Position numbers and translations under genes: made by a program
The notes under the pieces: generated by a model
What the model saw: the letters and a program-made list of their open reading frames with translations, nothing else
What the model was told of the DNA's origin: nothing
Databases searched by the model: none
Shown: piece after piece, positions 1 through 8,937 of the stretch
Numbering within the stretch: the stretch's first letter is position 1
Layout: each line of letters begins with the position of its first letter
Source of the DNA: a virus
Direction: 5' to 3' (one strand)
DNA length: 64,000 bases
Virus record (IMG/VR): IMGVR_UViG_3300035670_000060
Span: 49,654 to 113,653 of that record

Positions 1-548
1 GAACGACCTTCACATACGAAATAGTCTCCAACTCTCATTTCAGTGTTTGCTGCTGAACTTGTTCCTACAACTAAAGTGGATGCTGCTGTAGTGGCATAAG
101 TTCCAGAAAGGTCGCTTTGCCAAGCATTTGCTGATGAACATACGGAAACTTTAAGTGAATTGCCTAATGCGCCTGGATACTTAGCAATCCATAATCCATT
201 ATTAAATGATGTCGTATTATTATAATCGTCAATATTTTCAACAAGCGTGGCTGAGCCAGTAGACACTGCATTAAATGCTGTAGTGGTATTCGCTGCTCTA
301 ACTACATAGAGATTTCCAGTATAATTTAGAAAGTTACCGGCACAAAGAAAATCAACGATACAGTTTGAATTTGGCTTACCAAATTTTGTTGCCAATTCAT
401 TTTCACTTGTAATTTGAGTGACTTCGTTCACTGGACCCCAACGGAATTGTCCCGTAAAGGCACCAGCAACAGTACCAGTAGATGGCGCTACGGAAGTAAA
501 GTCTCTTTCAGTAACCTTTACTCCAGGTGAAACTAGACTGATTGCCAT
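1..548 (-). CDS. 18: Tail sheath protein gp18 (N-terminal part, cut by window edge)
   Basis: Contractile tail sheath subunit that wraps the tail tube. Reading the minus strand from an ATG at 548 gives an open frame of about 182 codons running off the left edge. It starts MAISLVSPGVKVTERDF, the typical T4-type sheath opening (SPGV...ER). An AGGAG ribosome site lies 7 bases upstream and an exact T4 late promoter lies 50 bases upstream. It follows the large terminase gene, the T4 order 16-17-18. The C-terminal part, and presumably tube gene 19, lie outside the window. Identity rests on the N-terminal motif and synteny. Confidence 0.88.
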   Translation of the reverse strand, partial: MAISLVSPGVKVTERDFTSVAPSTGTVAGAFTGQFRWGPVNEVTQITSENELATKFGKPNSNCIVDFLCAGNFLNYTGNLYVVRAANTTTAFNAVSTGSATLVENIDDYNNTTSFNNGLWIAKYPGALGNSLKVSVCSSANAWQSDLSGTYATTAASTLVVGTSSAANTEMRVGDYFVCEGR

Positions 549-597
549 TTATATTCTCCTTGTTATAATGATATTCAATCTTGCGATTTGTTTATTT

Positions 598-605
598 TAT
601 TTATA
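598..605 (-). promoter_or_regulatory. T4-type late promoter for gp18
   Basis: The minus strand reads TATAAATA, an exact match to the T4 late -10 consensus, about 50 bases before the gp18 start and just after the terminase stop. No -35 box is expected for sigma-gp55/gp33 transcription. Confidence 0.75.
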
Positions 606-617
606 AAAAACGCAATT

Positions 618-2261
618 TTATAATCTGAAGAAGTCTTTTTCTCGCCTTTCCAAGTCTCTATCTATTTCCCAAAGTTGACCGGAACCATCAACAATTCTAT
701 CTTCATCGTGGCCATCATTAATAATTCCAAATGGAGTGACTTCATCCTCGATTGCTTTCATTCTTTGTTCGTACAATTCTTTTCTTATATTGGTATTTGT
801 TAGTTCTTTAAAATATGGATTGGTTGTAAGCCAAGAAAAGAGCACCAGTGGCATGACTAAATCATCATGATAGCCTTCGTCTGCACTGTAACTATTTTTT
901 CGTTCAATAAATGTTGAAATTTCCGCAATGGTATCCGCATCTTGAATCAGCATTTTCTTGCCTTCAACAAGCGATTTAAAATTCATACAGCCAATCCGTT
1001 TGACTTTTTTATCTGTATTCACGCCCAATTGTGTCTTACCACCACCAAATCCACCCGAAACAACTTGACCCTGTGGTGTTCGATTGACGAATATAATGTT
1101 CTCATATTCATATTCACTATGTAGAATTTCTGCTACTTGCTCTGAAGTGTTGGTTTCAATGAGTACCCAAGCACTGTTATATTCTTTAGCAACTTTATAA
1201 ATCATAGAAGGGTATAATAGTGGACTGATTGTATTGTCTCTGAATTTACCAACTTGACGATAAGGCATTTCAGTTACATCAAGCACTGTAAATGCTGAAT
1301 AGTCTCCACCGACACCTTTTGCAACATCGGCAACCAACACATAAGAATGATCACGTTCTACTTTATCATAAACATCTAAACCATCTTTACTGTAAATTGG
1401 ACTACCTGCTGACATCTGTGCTATAGAATCTGCATCAATTAATGTCAGACTTGATCCTAAGAATGCACAAAGAATCTCTTGGTTAAACTTAAGATTACCC
1501 AACTGTCTACGCTGTTCTTCAGCCCATTTCTCATCACGCCCAGGTATCTTCCAGTATGGTATAAACAATGGTACAAAATCGTTTCTCTTCTTTTCAGCAT
1601 CGTTCCAGAATTTCCAGAAGTGGTTGTATCCAAGAGGTGTAGAAGATAGTAGAATTTTGGTTGTAGAACCAGCAGAAATGGTTGGTGAAACTGCTGTAAA
1701 GAATTCTTCTGCTATATTATTTGGTATAATTGCTGTTTCGTCAACATACAATAAATTAACAGACTTACCACGAATACCCTGGCGACTTGTTGCTGCTGTG
1801 AAAACAATCGATCCATTTTCAAGTGCAATGTCACCTTTGTTCCATGTCTTGACGCCTTGCTGCAACCATTGCGGAAGGTGTTCGTACATAAGTTGATAAC
1901 GTGATAAAACTTCTCTTGCTGCTGTTGCTTTGTTTGCAAGGATTGCTACAGTTTTGCTGCCCTGAAAAAGTGTGTACCAAAGAATATATGCAGCCGAAGT
2001 TGTAGTCTTTCCTTGCTGCCGTGGCTCCATCAGAATGACTTTCCGGTTGTTATGGATTATATCCAGTTTTTCTTTCTGACAATCGTAAAGATTGAACGGC
2101 TGCAAACCATAATCTAATGTTACAATTTTACAATATTTTTCAATAAAGTAAATGTAATCCTCTGAACACTTAATATATTCTTCGATGTTCTCTTTTGTAA
2201 ACGGTACTGAAACACCCGCTGCTTTGAGGAGCGGATTTCCTAAATAAATTTTCTTAGCCAT
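618..2261 (-). CDS. 17: Terminase large subunit gp17 (packaging ATPase and nuclease)
   Basis: Motor that pumps DNA into the prohead and cuts the concatemer. The 547 residues hold an N-terminal ATPase: a Walker A-like PRQQGKTT near residues 80-87, Walker B LLYVDE near 170-175, and the coupling motif LLSST near 204. The C-terminal RNase H-like nuclease follows, with acidic residues in VADVAKGVGGD (D312, D320), IET (about 370) and HDD (466-467). Length is close to other T4-type gp17 proteins. It overlaps gp16 by 8 bases and precedes gp18, the T4 order. Confidence 0.96.
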   Translation of the reverse strand: MAKKIYLGNPLLKAAGVSVPFTKENIEEYIKCSEDYIYFIEKYCKIVTLDYGLQPFNLYDCQKEKLDIIHNNRKVILMEPRQQGKTTTSAAYILWYTLFQGSKTVAILANKATAAREVLSRYQLMYEHLPQWLQQGVKTWNKGDIALENGSIVFTAATSRQGIRGKSVNLLYVDETAIIPNNIAEEFFTAVSPTISAGSTTKILLSSTPLGYNHFWKFWNDAEKKRNDFVPLFIPYWKIPGRDEKWAEEQRRQLGNLKFNQEILCAFLGSSLTLIDADSIAQMSAGSPIYSKDGLDVYDKVERDHSYVLVADVAKGVGGDYSAFTVLDVTEMPYRQVGKFRDNTISPLLYPSMIYKVAKEYNSAWVLIETNTSEQVAEILHSEYEYENIIFVNRTPQGQVVSGGFGGGKTQLGVNTDKKVKRIGCMNFKSLVEGKKMLIQDADTIAEISTFIERKNSYSADEGYHDDLVMPLVLFSWLTTNPYFKELTNTNIRKELYEQRMKAIEDEVTPFGIINDGHDEDRIVDGSGQLWEIDRDLERREKDFFRL

Positions 2262-2661
2262 TACCTTTGAGCAATTTCTGTAACTCTGCTGTACTACCTA
2301 CAAATAAAGCGTTGGTTACATGACTTGGTTGCTTGTCTTCTTCTTTGTGTTTGATTTCTTTGACTTTCTTAGAAAGTTCTAATAAATCTTTATTTGTTTC
2401 TGCTAATGTTTTGATAAGTTGACCGACAACTTCAAATGCTCTTGGAGATTCTACGTCTTTGGCCAAATAAAGAGCATCTTCCATAGCCTCTTTACCACGT
2501 TCAATAAAATGGCGAAGATTGTCCCGAGCATATTCAAAATCATCGTCAATAGAATCATTCTGTTTTTCCATAATAGATGCGACAGGATATTCTTTAGGGC
2601 TATTTTCAATATAAGGTATATCCAATGCATCGCTTAATTTTTTGTCTACGGGAGTTTTCAT
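2254..2661 (-). CDS. 16: Terminase small subunit gp16
   Basis: DNA-recognition and regulator subunit of the packaging terminase. The 135-residue acidic protein has a central helical stretch (SPRAFEVVGQLIKTLAETNK, then DLLELSKKVKEI) with the heptad pattern of the gp16 oligomerisation coiled coil. Its start overlaps the gp15 stop by 4 bases (ATGA) and its end overlaps gp17, indicating translational coupling. It is somewhat shorter than T4 gp16. Motif and synteny both support the call. Confidence 0.88.
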   Translation of the reverse strand: MKTPVDKKLSDALDIPYIENSPKEYPVASIMEKQNDSIDDDFEYARDNLRHFIERGKEAMEDALYLAKDVESPRAFEVVGQLIKTLAETNKDLLELSKKVKEIKHKEEDKQPSHVTNALFVGSTAELQKLLKGNG

Positions 2662-3404
2662 GGTGTTGTCAATGTTGTTGAAAATCCAAAATCGGAGTTT
2701 GAAACTATGGATGTTGTACTTACGAGTGCTGGTTCTGTTACGCTTTTTGAATCATTCTTAATGTTAATTGTAGCATTACCGATATATCTATTTGTTGTAA
2801 CTGGTCCAAATAAGTATCCTTTTACGACAAATGATAAGTCCCAACTAATGATTCTGCGAGAATCAAAATCTCCTTCGTATGTATCTTCGGAAGAAATTGA
2901 TAAAAGTTCTATAGGAATGTCCATATTCAGCGACAGACTTGGCAAAACTTTCATCGTAACAGTGAAATCTGGTGCAAAAAATGGTATAATTTTTTCTATA
3001 ATTTGCGTTCCGTCTTCAGCATTTCTTACCAACGCACTCAGTGTAAAATTCATATCGTAAGGAACTGGAGAATATACGCTTGTAAAGTTTATTGCATCAG
3101 GATTTAAATTCTTTTTTATCTTAAATCCGGTGTTTAATTTTCTTGCTGGAGCATAAGTTATACCGTTCATTTCAAATCCTAATCGTGGAAGTTGTGTGCT
3201 AAATTGTTCTCTTCCGATTTGAGGATCAGTTGTAACTCTACGAATAAATTTTTGTTTTGGTCCATATTCTATAGGAACATTCACGTTTTGTATGACGCTC
3301 CCATTTGAATCATATCGCTCAACTTGAATTTCATTGAAGATATTTCCAAACATTATAATATATCGACGTAGCGTGCCGTGATAGAAATCATGACCGAATA
3401 TCAT
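2658..3404 (-). CDS. 15: Tail sheath stabiliser and completion protein gp15
   Basis: Hexameric terminator at the head-proximal end of the tail that caps tube and sheath and joins the neck. The 248 residues follow the T4 gp15 pattern: an N-terminal FYHGTLRRY...MFGNIFN segment, a middle with IIPFFAPDFTVTMK (compare ILPYFQPHFNTTM in T4), and RRIISWDLSFVVKGYLFGPV (compare RRRIEWSLTFEVNGWMYPPV). The ATG at 3404 has GGAG eight bases upstream inside the end of gp14. It is followed by gp16. Confidence 0.92.
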   Translation of the reverse strand: MIFGHDFYHGTLRRYIIMFGNIFNEIQVERYDSNGSVIQNVNVPIEYGPKQKFIRRVTTDPQIGREQFSTQLPRLGFEMNGITYAPARKLNTGFKIKKNLNPDAINFTSVYSPVPYDMNFTLSALVRNAEDGTQIIEKIIPFFAPDFTVTMKVLPSLSLNMDIPIELLSISSEDTYEGDFDSRRIISWDLSFVVKGYLFGPVTTNRYIGNATINIKNDSKSVTEPALVSTTSIVSNSDFGFSTTLTTP

Positions 3405-4250
3405 TTACCACTCCTTAGTTGAAGCAAATGGATTCGCTTCGCTAAAATCTAAAATGTCATCATCATTAATTTGTGATGTAATGAAATCATTATCTGCTGT
3501 ATTTGCTCTATTTTCAAAGAAATATCCTTCTAGTAGAATACTACTTAAATCTTGATGGACTAATTTATATCCATCTTCCATTAACAATTCATCAAGGACA
3601 TTTGTAGCGAGACTGTAGGAGTCTTCGATTTCGTCAATGTCTGAAACGTCAGTATCAATAACTTCTGCTGAGTAATCAAATCTATCACATCGTAATTCGT
3701 ATGTATATGTTTTACCTAATTGAAAAAAGTATTCATTATCTTCACAAAATTTAATTTCATACATTGATTTTACCAAAGGCAACCAAATTAAGTCACCCTC
3801 TCTTGGTCTGTAGATACCTGAATAATCGTAATCTGAGTTTTTTCTGCCATCTATCTGTGATAGTTCTTCATCTTGAAACAGCAATTCATTACCATCTTCA
3901 AGCAAAAGATTGTAATTATATTCCGTCATGAGGCATGGTTTCATTGCCTGTTGAAATCTTTTTTGCGGCAATGAAAATGTAATTTGTTCATCGACTTGCA
4001 AACCAAACTTTGATATGAAATCCAATTGACCTTGAAAGCCGTCAAATGTTTTAATATACATTTCAAGTTCTATAGCATCATCAAAATACATTGAACCATC
4101 TTCGCCATAAAGTTTGTCAAGATTGACATGTGTTCTTGGTAAATAATAAGCTGGTACACCATAAATCTTTATAGCTTCAATAATCAAATCTTCATAAACA
4201 TTTTGTTCAGTGGATGTTGAATATTGATTGAAGTGCCTATTTCGTGCCAT
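3405..4250 (-). CDS. 14: Neck protein gp14
   Basis: Neck component that, with gp13, closes the filled head and forms the tail docking site. The 281-residue protein starts MARNRHFNQYSTSTEQNVYEDL and has the acidic, LLLEDG-type loops common in gp14 of marine and freshwater T4-like phages. Residues around 213-246 (LATNVLDELLMEDG...EGYFFE) are encoded by a 101-bp segment that recurs exactly, in frame, in the gp7-like gene 24 kb away. It sits between gp13 and gp15, as in T4. Confidence 0.92.
   Translation of the reverse strand: MARNRHFNQYSTSTEQNVYEDLIIEAIKIYGVPAYYLPRTHVNLDKLYGEDGSMYFDDAIELEMYIKTFDGFQGQLDFISKFGLQVDEQITFSLPQKRFQQAMKPCLMTEYNYNLLLEDGNELLFQDEELSQIDGRKNSDYDYSGIYRPREGDLIWLPLVKSMYEIKFCEDNEYFFQLGKTYTYELRCDRFDYSAEVIDTDVSDIDEIEDSYSLATNVLDELLMEDGYKLVHQDLSSILLEGYFFENRANTADNDFITSQINDDDILDFSEANPFASTKEW
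3512..3612. repeat. 101-bp exact direct repeat, copy A (in gp14)
   Basis: The 101 bases here are identical to 27880-27980 (constant offset 24368). The match stops at both ends (3511 t versus g; 3613 c versus g). Both copies are in the same orientation and reading frame and encode the same acidic peptide, about 33 residues long. Confidence 0.95.
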
Positions 4251-4252
4251 GA

Positions 4253-4996
4253 TTATCCAATCATATCAGATACAGGTAATGAATATGAAGATATCATCTC
4301 AGCTTCTAATGCTGTTATTTCATCTGTTGCTTCATCCCAAATTTTTTGACCGTTGAATGTCAGACCACCCGGCATTTGGAGACCTTCAAACTTTTTTAAA
4401 TTTTCGCCCCACTGTTTTTTAATTTGTGCTGTTGCATATCGTTGAAGCCATCTGTCACCCCATACATCTGAGTATGTATCAGGATCCACTTTCTGGTATG
4501 CTTCAATAATAATATATTCGCCAGTCACAACTTTTGCTGACCAATCCATATCGATATAAAGTCTGTTTACATGGCGATTATATCTGAGACTTTGGCGCCC
4601 AACAAAAAGTTCTTCAGCAAGCGCAACATTCTGAAGTGCCATGTAGTATGGTGCGAAAGGTCCATAATTGAATGCAAACAGATCGTTCAGTGCGATTTGA
4701 TATCGAATGTTGAACAGATTGTTTGAAGAATAAGAGTCACCAATATCAAATATATTAATGATACCAATGACTGCTTCTGGAATGGTTATGTATTTGTTTG
4801 TCTTGTCTTCAGCAGTGACTGGATGTGCTAAATAAACTTTCTGTGTACCATCAAAATGATAATCGTGATAATACGCTAATGCTTCGTCAATTCTATCTTC
4901 AACTTGTTCATCCGCTACATTAATTTCAAGTACAGGTTTCCCTAACTTACGTAAGCAATATTCTTTAAATTCATCTCTACTGGTAGGTTTAGCCAT
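4253..4996 (-). CDS. 13: Neck protein gp13
   Basis: Head-completion neck protein that assembles with gp14 on the portal. The 247-residue product begins MAKPTSRDEFKEYCLRKLGKPVLEINVADEQVEDRIDEAL, the conserved opening of T4-type gp13, and has the conserved QYWGEN-like segment as KKQWGENLKKFEG near residue 200. An AAGGA ribosome site lies upstream, with an exact late promoter 27 bases before the ATG. It is the first gene of a late unit 13-14-15-16-17. Confidence 0.93.
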   Translation of the reverse strand: MAKPTSRDEFKEYCLRKLGKPVLEINVADEQVEDRIDEALAYYHDYHFDGTQKVYLAHPVTAEDKTNKYITIPEAVIGIINIFDIGDSYSSNNLFNIRYQIALNDLFAFNYGPFAPYYMALQNVALAEELFVGRQSLRYNRHVNRLYIDMDWSAKVVTGEYIIIEAYQKVDPDTYSDVWGDRWLQRYATAQIKKQWGENLKKFEGLQMPGGLTFNGQKIWDEATDEITALEAEMISSYSLPVSDMIG

Positions 4997-5022
4997 GGCA
5001 TTTTCCTTTAATGCGACATGAC

Positions 5023-5030
5023 TATTTATA
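5023..5030 (-). promoter_or_regulatory. T4-type late promoter for gp13 and downstream head-tail genes
   Basis: TATAAATA on the minus strand, exact consensus, followed at normal distance by AAAGGA and the gp13 ATG at 4996. It separates the glycan accessory module from the neck and terminase genes. Confidence 0.78.
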
Positions 5031-5032
5031 AT

Positions 5033-5245
5033 TTAACAGATTAGTGCTTTGCCATCAATCAATAGTAAATTGCCTTTGCATGCCAGATTCCATTTTTTTA
5101 CACCATGCTCGTAAGTACATTCGTCATACACGGGCACGTTGATTTCTAAACTTTTAGCTAAGACTTCTTCGCCATTTTCAAAAATTCTCCAGAAAAAATC
5201 AGTGTCGCCGTGCTGTGTATTAAATCGAATATGGTATTGCTTCAT
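5033..5245 (-). CDS. Small conserved-type hypothetical protein
   Basis: A 70-residue protein with no domain I recognise. It begins MKQYHIRFNTQHGDTDFFWRIFENGEE, a pattern of short beta strands rich in aromatic residues. Its ATG overlaps the end of the kinase/nucleotidyltransferase gene by 4 bases, so it is probably translated with it as the last gene of the 5-9.6 kb accessory operon. No signal peptide or membrane segment is visible. Confidence 0.7.
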   Translation of the reverse strand: MKQYHIRFNTQHGDTDFFWRIFENGEEVLAKSLEINVPVYDECTYEHGVKKWNLACKGNLLLIDGKALIC

Positions 5246-6078
5246 TCAATTCCCATTTCTTTTCGAATTTTGGTTGCTGAAATAGCATGTATCGTATCAT
5301 CGAAAACTTCTTGTTCAATCTTGTAGCCGACATCTCTACCGTATGTGATGTTTACAATGTTTGGAACAATCAAAATTTCATACTGACCTTGATAGAGTGG
5401 ATCTAAGTCTCTTCGAATATAGTTTTTAACTTCTTCAATTGCAAATGGATTACTTCCATTCCAACCCTGACAATCACGAATCATGATACATACTTGACCA
5501 GTTTTTGCTAACGCTCTTTCAAATAACGCACGATGACCTTTGTGCCATGGTTGCCAACGACCTAACATCTGCACAGTTTCTTTGCGCCAATCAAAAGTTG
5601 GTCTTCTTTTACGACTTAAAATTGCTTCACCTACATACTGCACCCACTTTTCAGCATTCTTTTCGTTGATTCTAAAATCATAGATTTCTGGTGGCACAAA
5701 TGCTTTGTTCGTATCTTCATAACGACCAGCATCAATCGTATCCATCCAGATTGTCCAGTCTGCTTTAAAGTTGTGACGCATTTCAGCAAGTGGTGCTACA
5801 AAATCACAAATGACATATTCGCCAGTGCATCGCATTGCAAATTCTGCCATCCTCAACGACTGCCGAATGCGACCTTCTTTTGAAAAGTCCCAATCATTGA
5901 ATCGCTTTCGAATGTCATCAGCATTGAACCAATCAACTCGTGCGTTCATTCGAGGATATGGAGCGTCACTAAGTGTGTTTAAAGGACGCTCTCCGTGAAT
6001 CTCAAGATAAGTCTTTAATCGTTCTGCAAAATATGTTTTACCTGAGCCAGGCAAACCCATAATCAATATTTTTTCCAT
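5242..6078 (-). CDS. Two-domain APS-kinase-like / HxGH nucleotidyltransferase
   Basis: A 278-residue fusion. N-terminal domain: P-loop GLPGSGKT (residues 8-15), NADDIRKRFNDWDFSKEGR (52-70) and VICDFVAPLAEMR (89-101), the layout of adenylylsulfate kinase (D-x-x-R, FS..GR, F.P...R), though the usual DGDN is NADD. C-terminal domain: GRWQPWHKGH (173-182) and a late ISATKIR, signatures of adenylyl/cytidylyl transferases of the NadM type. The ATG at 6078 is preferred over an upstream TTG because GGAG lies 9 bases before it. It is next to a sulfotransferase, so a role in PAPS supply is attractive. NAD or nucleotide-sugar chemistry is the alternative. Confidence 0.8.
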   Translation of the reverse strand: MEKILIMGLPGSGKTYFAERLKTYLEIHGERPLNTLSDAPYPRMNARVDWFNADDIRKRFNDWDFSKEGRIRQSLRMAEFAMRCTGEYVICDFVAPLAEMRHNFKADWTIWMDTIDAGRYEDTNKAFVPPEIYDFRINEKNAEKWVQYVGEAILSRKRRPTFDWRKETVQMLGRWQPWHKGHRALFERALAKTGQVCIMIRDCQGWNGSNPFAIEEVKNYIRRDLDPLYQGQYEILIVPNIVNITYGRDVGYKIEQEVFDDTIHAISATKIRKEMGIE

Positions 6079-6095
6079 TATATAAAACTCCAAAA

Positions 6096-6341
6096 TTATT
6101 GAGCGATTGCTGCACTTCCCTGAGTGATTGCGTTATGCAAATCAGAAATGTCTTCGCCAGATCCGGACACATCTGGATTTCCAACTACTAGTTTAAGATG
6201 CTCAACATTTCGATCAATGTTTCCACGAAGTTCGTCAGAAAGTGTTGCGCCTGCTGCAATCTTTGCTAAAGAATCTTCAATGACCCAAACGCTATCTCTT
6301 GCTGCTCGAATTGTATATAGAACTTCTGGTGTTGCTGGCAT
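6096..6341 (-). CDS. Small hypothetical protein in the sulfotransferase operon
   Basis: An 81-residue acidic protein, mostly helix-forming, with no motif I recognise. It lies 1 base after the sulfotransferase stop and 17 bases before the kinase/nucleotidyltransferase start, so it is probably co-transcribed. It has no cysteines, signal peptide or membrane segment. Confidence 0.65.
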   Translation of the reverse strand: MPATPEVLYTIRAARDSVWVIEDSLAKIAAGATLSDELRGNIDRNVEHLKLVVGNPDVSGSGEDISDLHNAITQGSAAIAQ

Positions 6342-6342
6342 A

Positions 6343-7293
6343 TTAGCCTCCTATGAGTTTAGTATCTTCGGTTTCTGTTGGTGCATCCGATTCGGATGTT
6401 GGTTCTTCAAAATTTGCGTCAATCTCTTGTAGATTTCTCCAAAATGCTGTATTTTCACATCGCTTTAAAATTTCTTCTGAAAGAACTTCTTTAGGATCGA
6501 CTGACGCTCTATTTATTGTACTACGAACTTCATGCATGTCTGCAAGCCCATAAACTTCAGCATCTTTTTCTTTATGTATGTTTTCAATTTTGCTAAAGTC
6601 ATGTGCGAAATATTCTTCACCAAGAAATTCATAAATCTTTCGCATTGTATCATCTGGATTCTCAAGCAAATCGTTATATTCAATGAAGTGAAGATTTTTC
6701 TGTCTACCTTCCATTAGTGCTTGTTGAATGCCAAAATAGCTTTGGCCAAGAATTCCATTTGGACTAGCTAAGAACGTACATCGATTATCATCGTTTAAAG
6801 GCGTGTTTGTTTTGATAAGCATTTCATCAATGAAATTAATCTTACCTTCACCGCCGTATGGATTTCTGCGTTGCATTGTAATAAATGATGTAAGAATTTC
6901 TTCAATGTCACGAACTGGGCATAAAACTTTTGGTTCAATTCCAAAATATCCAGGAATGTAATGTAGTCGATTCACCCATGACCGATTCTTGTCAATGATG
7001 ACAGGCTTATCTACGTCAGAATAATAATTATCCATGACACTAGAAATAATTTTTGCAGCTTGTGGTAACTTAGGAAAAGCCATAAAAAGTTCATCGTTTG
7101 AAAAAGAATTTTCAAGCGTGAGCATTGTAGGTACCACAGGAGAACTTGGACCAGAATAGACTCTTGGATTTTGATTTAGAATCGATGATAGAAGTGTACT
7201 TCCTGATCTTGGAAGCCCAGACATAAAGTAGTATGTCTTCATTGACGCTCTCATCATTTCTTCTCTTATAATTTCTTTAATCATTTCTTTCAT
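6343..7293 (-). CDS. Sulfotransferase family protein (PAPS-binding type)
   Basis: A 316-residue protein. Just after a helical N-terminus it carries MSGLPRSGSTLLSSILNQNP, the 5'-phosphosulfate-binding loop of PAPS-dependent sulfotransferases. Later VLCPVRDIEEILTSF resembles the 3'-phosphate-binding region (R...S). These enzymes move sulfate from PAPS to hydroxyls on glycans or proteins. It lies directly beside an APS-kinase-like gene and three glycosyltransferases, suggesting sulfated glycan modification of either host surface or virion. The substrate cannot be read from the sequence. An alternative is a P-loop transferase without sulfotransferase activity. Confidence 0.8.
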   Translation of the reverse strand: MKEMIKEIIREEMMRASMKTYYFMSGLPRSGSTLLSSILNQNPRVYSGPSSPVVPTMLTLENSFSNDELFMAFPKLPQAAKIISSVMDNYYSDVDKPVIIDKNRSWVNRLHYIPGYFGIEPKVLCPVRDIEEILTSFITMQRRNPYGGEGKINFIDEMLIKTNTPLNDDNRCTFLASPNGILGQSYFGIQQALMEGRQKNLHFIEYNDLLENPDDTMRKIYEFLGEEYFAHDFSKIENIHKEKDAEVYGLADMHEVRSTINRASVDPKEVLSEEILKRCENTAFWRNLQEIDANFEEPTSESDAPTETEDTKLIGG

Positions 7294-7304
7294 TGTTCAT
7301 CACC

Positions 7305-8207
7305 TCATTGTTGATTGTTTACAGATTCTATAATTTTATTTATATCAAATAATTTAACGTCATCTGTATAAGGATATTCAATTTCATTTCCGTTGAAGTC
7401 AAAGTCAAATAAGTAACTGCCAGGAAGTTTGAAGTTATATGGCACATCGGTACAAATATTATCATGCATATCATAACCAAAAACTTTAGGGCTTGTACCA
7501 TTCCATAAAACAGTGGATTTCTTTCTAAGTGCTGCTGCTGCATGTTGCAACGAAGAGTCTATAAGAATTCTCTTTTTGCTATGTAAAAGAATACTAAAAA
7601 ATTCCATTAGACTGAGTGCTTGTTGCTGCGTAGCAAAAACATGTTCAGCGCCTTCAAGTTTTGGTGAGTTCATCTTGGTAACTTGGTAAATATGATAGTC
7701 TTTTTTGTAATAGTCTATCAATTCTTGTGCTAATTCTGGCGGCATGTCTCTTGTCCATGAATAAGGCTTAGCATCTGTTGTCATTGGACCGCCACTTGTA
7801 TGTATAACCATGATAGGCTTTTTTCTCAACCAAAATTTTCTTGAAAGATCCCATTGAAGTTTATTAAACTTTACCTCTGGGCGCTCATTGTCGAATTTTA
7901 ATTGATGCATTTCGCACCAATTTTCAATCAGTCGTTTCCGTTTATGTATATGATTTGTCGTATAGTATGGTTCGTGATGAAAAATCAGAGAATCTTTATC
8001 TTGAATGTATTCTTGGTAGAAATATTGTGTGCCACCTAACAGAAAAACTCTGTCAACAAAAGAAAGATTAATAAAAATATCAGGATATGCACATACGACA
8101 ATGAGTTTTCTGTCAGGAAAATTGTTTTTAATTGCTTTTGCAACAGCGGTTGCTGCTACGTGTTTTCCAATACCGCCTTGAAGATGAAAAATACTATATT
8201 TCTTCAT
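7305..8207 (-). CDS. GT9-like (heptosyltransferase-type) glycosyltransferase
   Basis: A 300-residue protein of GT-B appearance. The N-terminal KKYSIFHLQGGIGKHVAATAVAKAI corresponds to the acceptor-side loop seen in ADP-heptose:LPS heptosyltransferases. The C-terminal DSSLQHAAAALRKKSTVLWNGTSPKVFGY matches the GT9 donor-site pattern (S..H.A.A....V..G.T.P...G). It probably transfers a sugar in a lipopolysaccharide-like or virion glycan. It sits between the sulfotransferase and two GT-A-type genes in the early-promoter operon. Donor sugar is unknown. Confidence 0.75.
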   Translation of the reverse strand: MKKYSIFHLQGGIGKHVAATAVAKAIKNNFPDRKLIVVCAYPDIFINLSFVDRVFLLGGTQYFYQEYIQDKDSLIFHHEPYYTTNHIHKRKRLIENWCEMHQLKFDNERPEVKFNKLQWDLSRKFWLRKKPIMVIHTSGGPMTTDAKPYSWTRDMPPELAQELIDYYKKDYHIYQVTKMNSPKLEGAEHVFATQQQALSLMEFFSILLHSKKRILIDSSLQHAAAALRKKSTVLWNGTSPKVFGYDMHDNICTDVPYNFKLPGSYLFDFDFNGNEIEYPYTDDVKLFDINKIIESVNNQQ

Positions 8208-8208
8208 A

Positions 8209-8937
8209 TTATAACCTTTCTTTTGTTGCTTTCACGATGTCCCACGTTCTCGCATTTTTGATATGATGAAAATGATATGCATTACTTGCGTCTAAAGCTA
8301 GTCTTTTAGTTATGTCATAATTTTTATGCTCTGAAACAAGCGTTTTTGATATCTCACCTTTGATCCTATTCGTCTTGAATATGTATATATGTTCGTTGTT
8401 CTGCGTCAGATATTCATCACCGAACCAGATTTGATATAGTCTTGGTATCACCTTATACGAAGTTCGCTTTATAAACATACATACACCAAATGCATATCCT
8501 TGACCACCTATAGGTTGAGTTTTATCATGTTTGAGTTTGAACAATTCATCTTCACCTTCATGAACACCAACTGTATAATTATCTGGTGTGTTTTTTAAAT
8601 GAACGCCTACAACATCAATCTCTTTAAAATCTACTGCTGAGAAATCACGAAATACACTCGATTCAACTTCTATGTCATCATTGATAATGGAAAGAACATT
8701 CGCTTTTGATCTATAGTAACCTTCATTCCACGAAGGATTTACGTAGTTGTTTTTACCATAACAAATGATATGCAACTTAGATGAATTCAATTCGTCAACT
8801 CTTTTTGGTCGATTTGCTTTGTCATTGTCAATCAAAAAGATATTTCCAATATACTCGCATTCAATGTAGGTGTCAAGTGCGGATAGAAAATTTTTAGACT
8901 TCCACATTGTAGGAATTACAACGTCAATTGTATTCAT
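8209..8937 (-). CDS. GT2-like glycosyltransferase
   Basis: A 242-residue protein with a GT-A type nucleotide-binding start (NTIDVVIPTMWKSKNFLSALDTYI) and a metal-site-like acidic motif in SIINDDIEVESS near residues 87-98. A later segment, GVCMFIKRTSYKVIPRLYQIWFGDEYL, looks like the catalytic loop with an acidic base. The ATG overlaps the upstream glycosyltransferase stop by 4 bases, so translation is coupled. Sugar and acceptor are not identifiable. Confidence 0.75.
   Translation of the reverse strand: MNTIDVVIPTMWKSKNFLSALDTYIECEYIGNIFLIDNDKANRPKRVDELNSSKLHIICYGKNNYVNPSWNEGYYRSKANVLSIINDDIEVESSVFRDFSAVDFKEIDVVGVHLKNTPDNYTVGVHEGEDELFKLKHDKTQPIGGQGYAFGVCMFIKRTSYKVIPRLYQIWFGDEYLTQNNEHIYIFKTNRIKGEISKTLVSEHKNYDITKRLALDASNAYHFHHIKNARTWDIVKATKERL

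Noticed and set aside
5242-6078. C-terminal domain as ATP sulfurylase
   Set aside because: The GRWQPWHKGH and ISATKIR motifs fit NadM-type nucleotidyltransferases better than sulfurylase (QTRNP...H..H).
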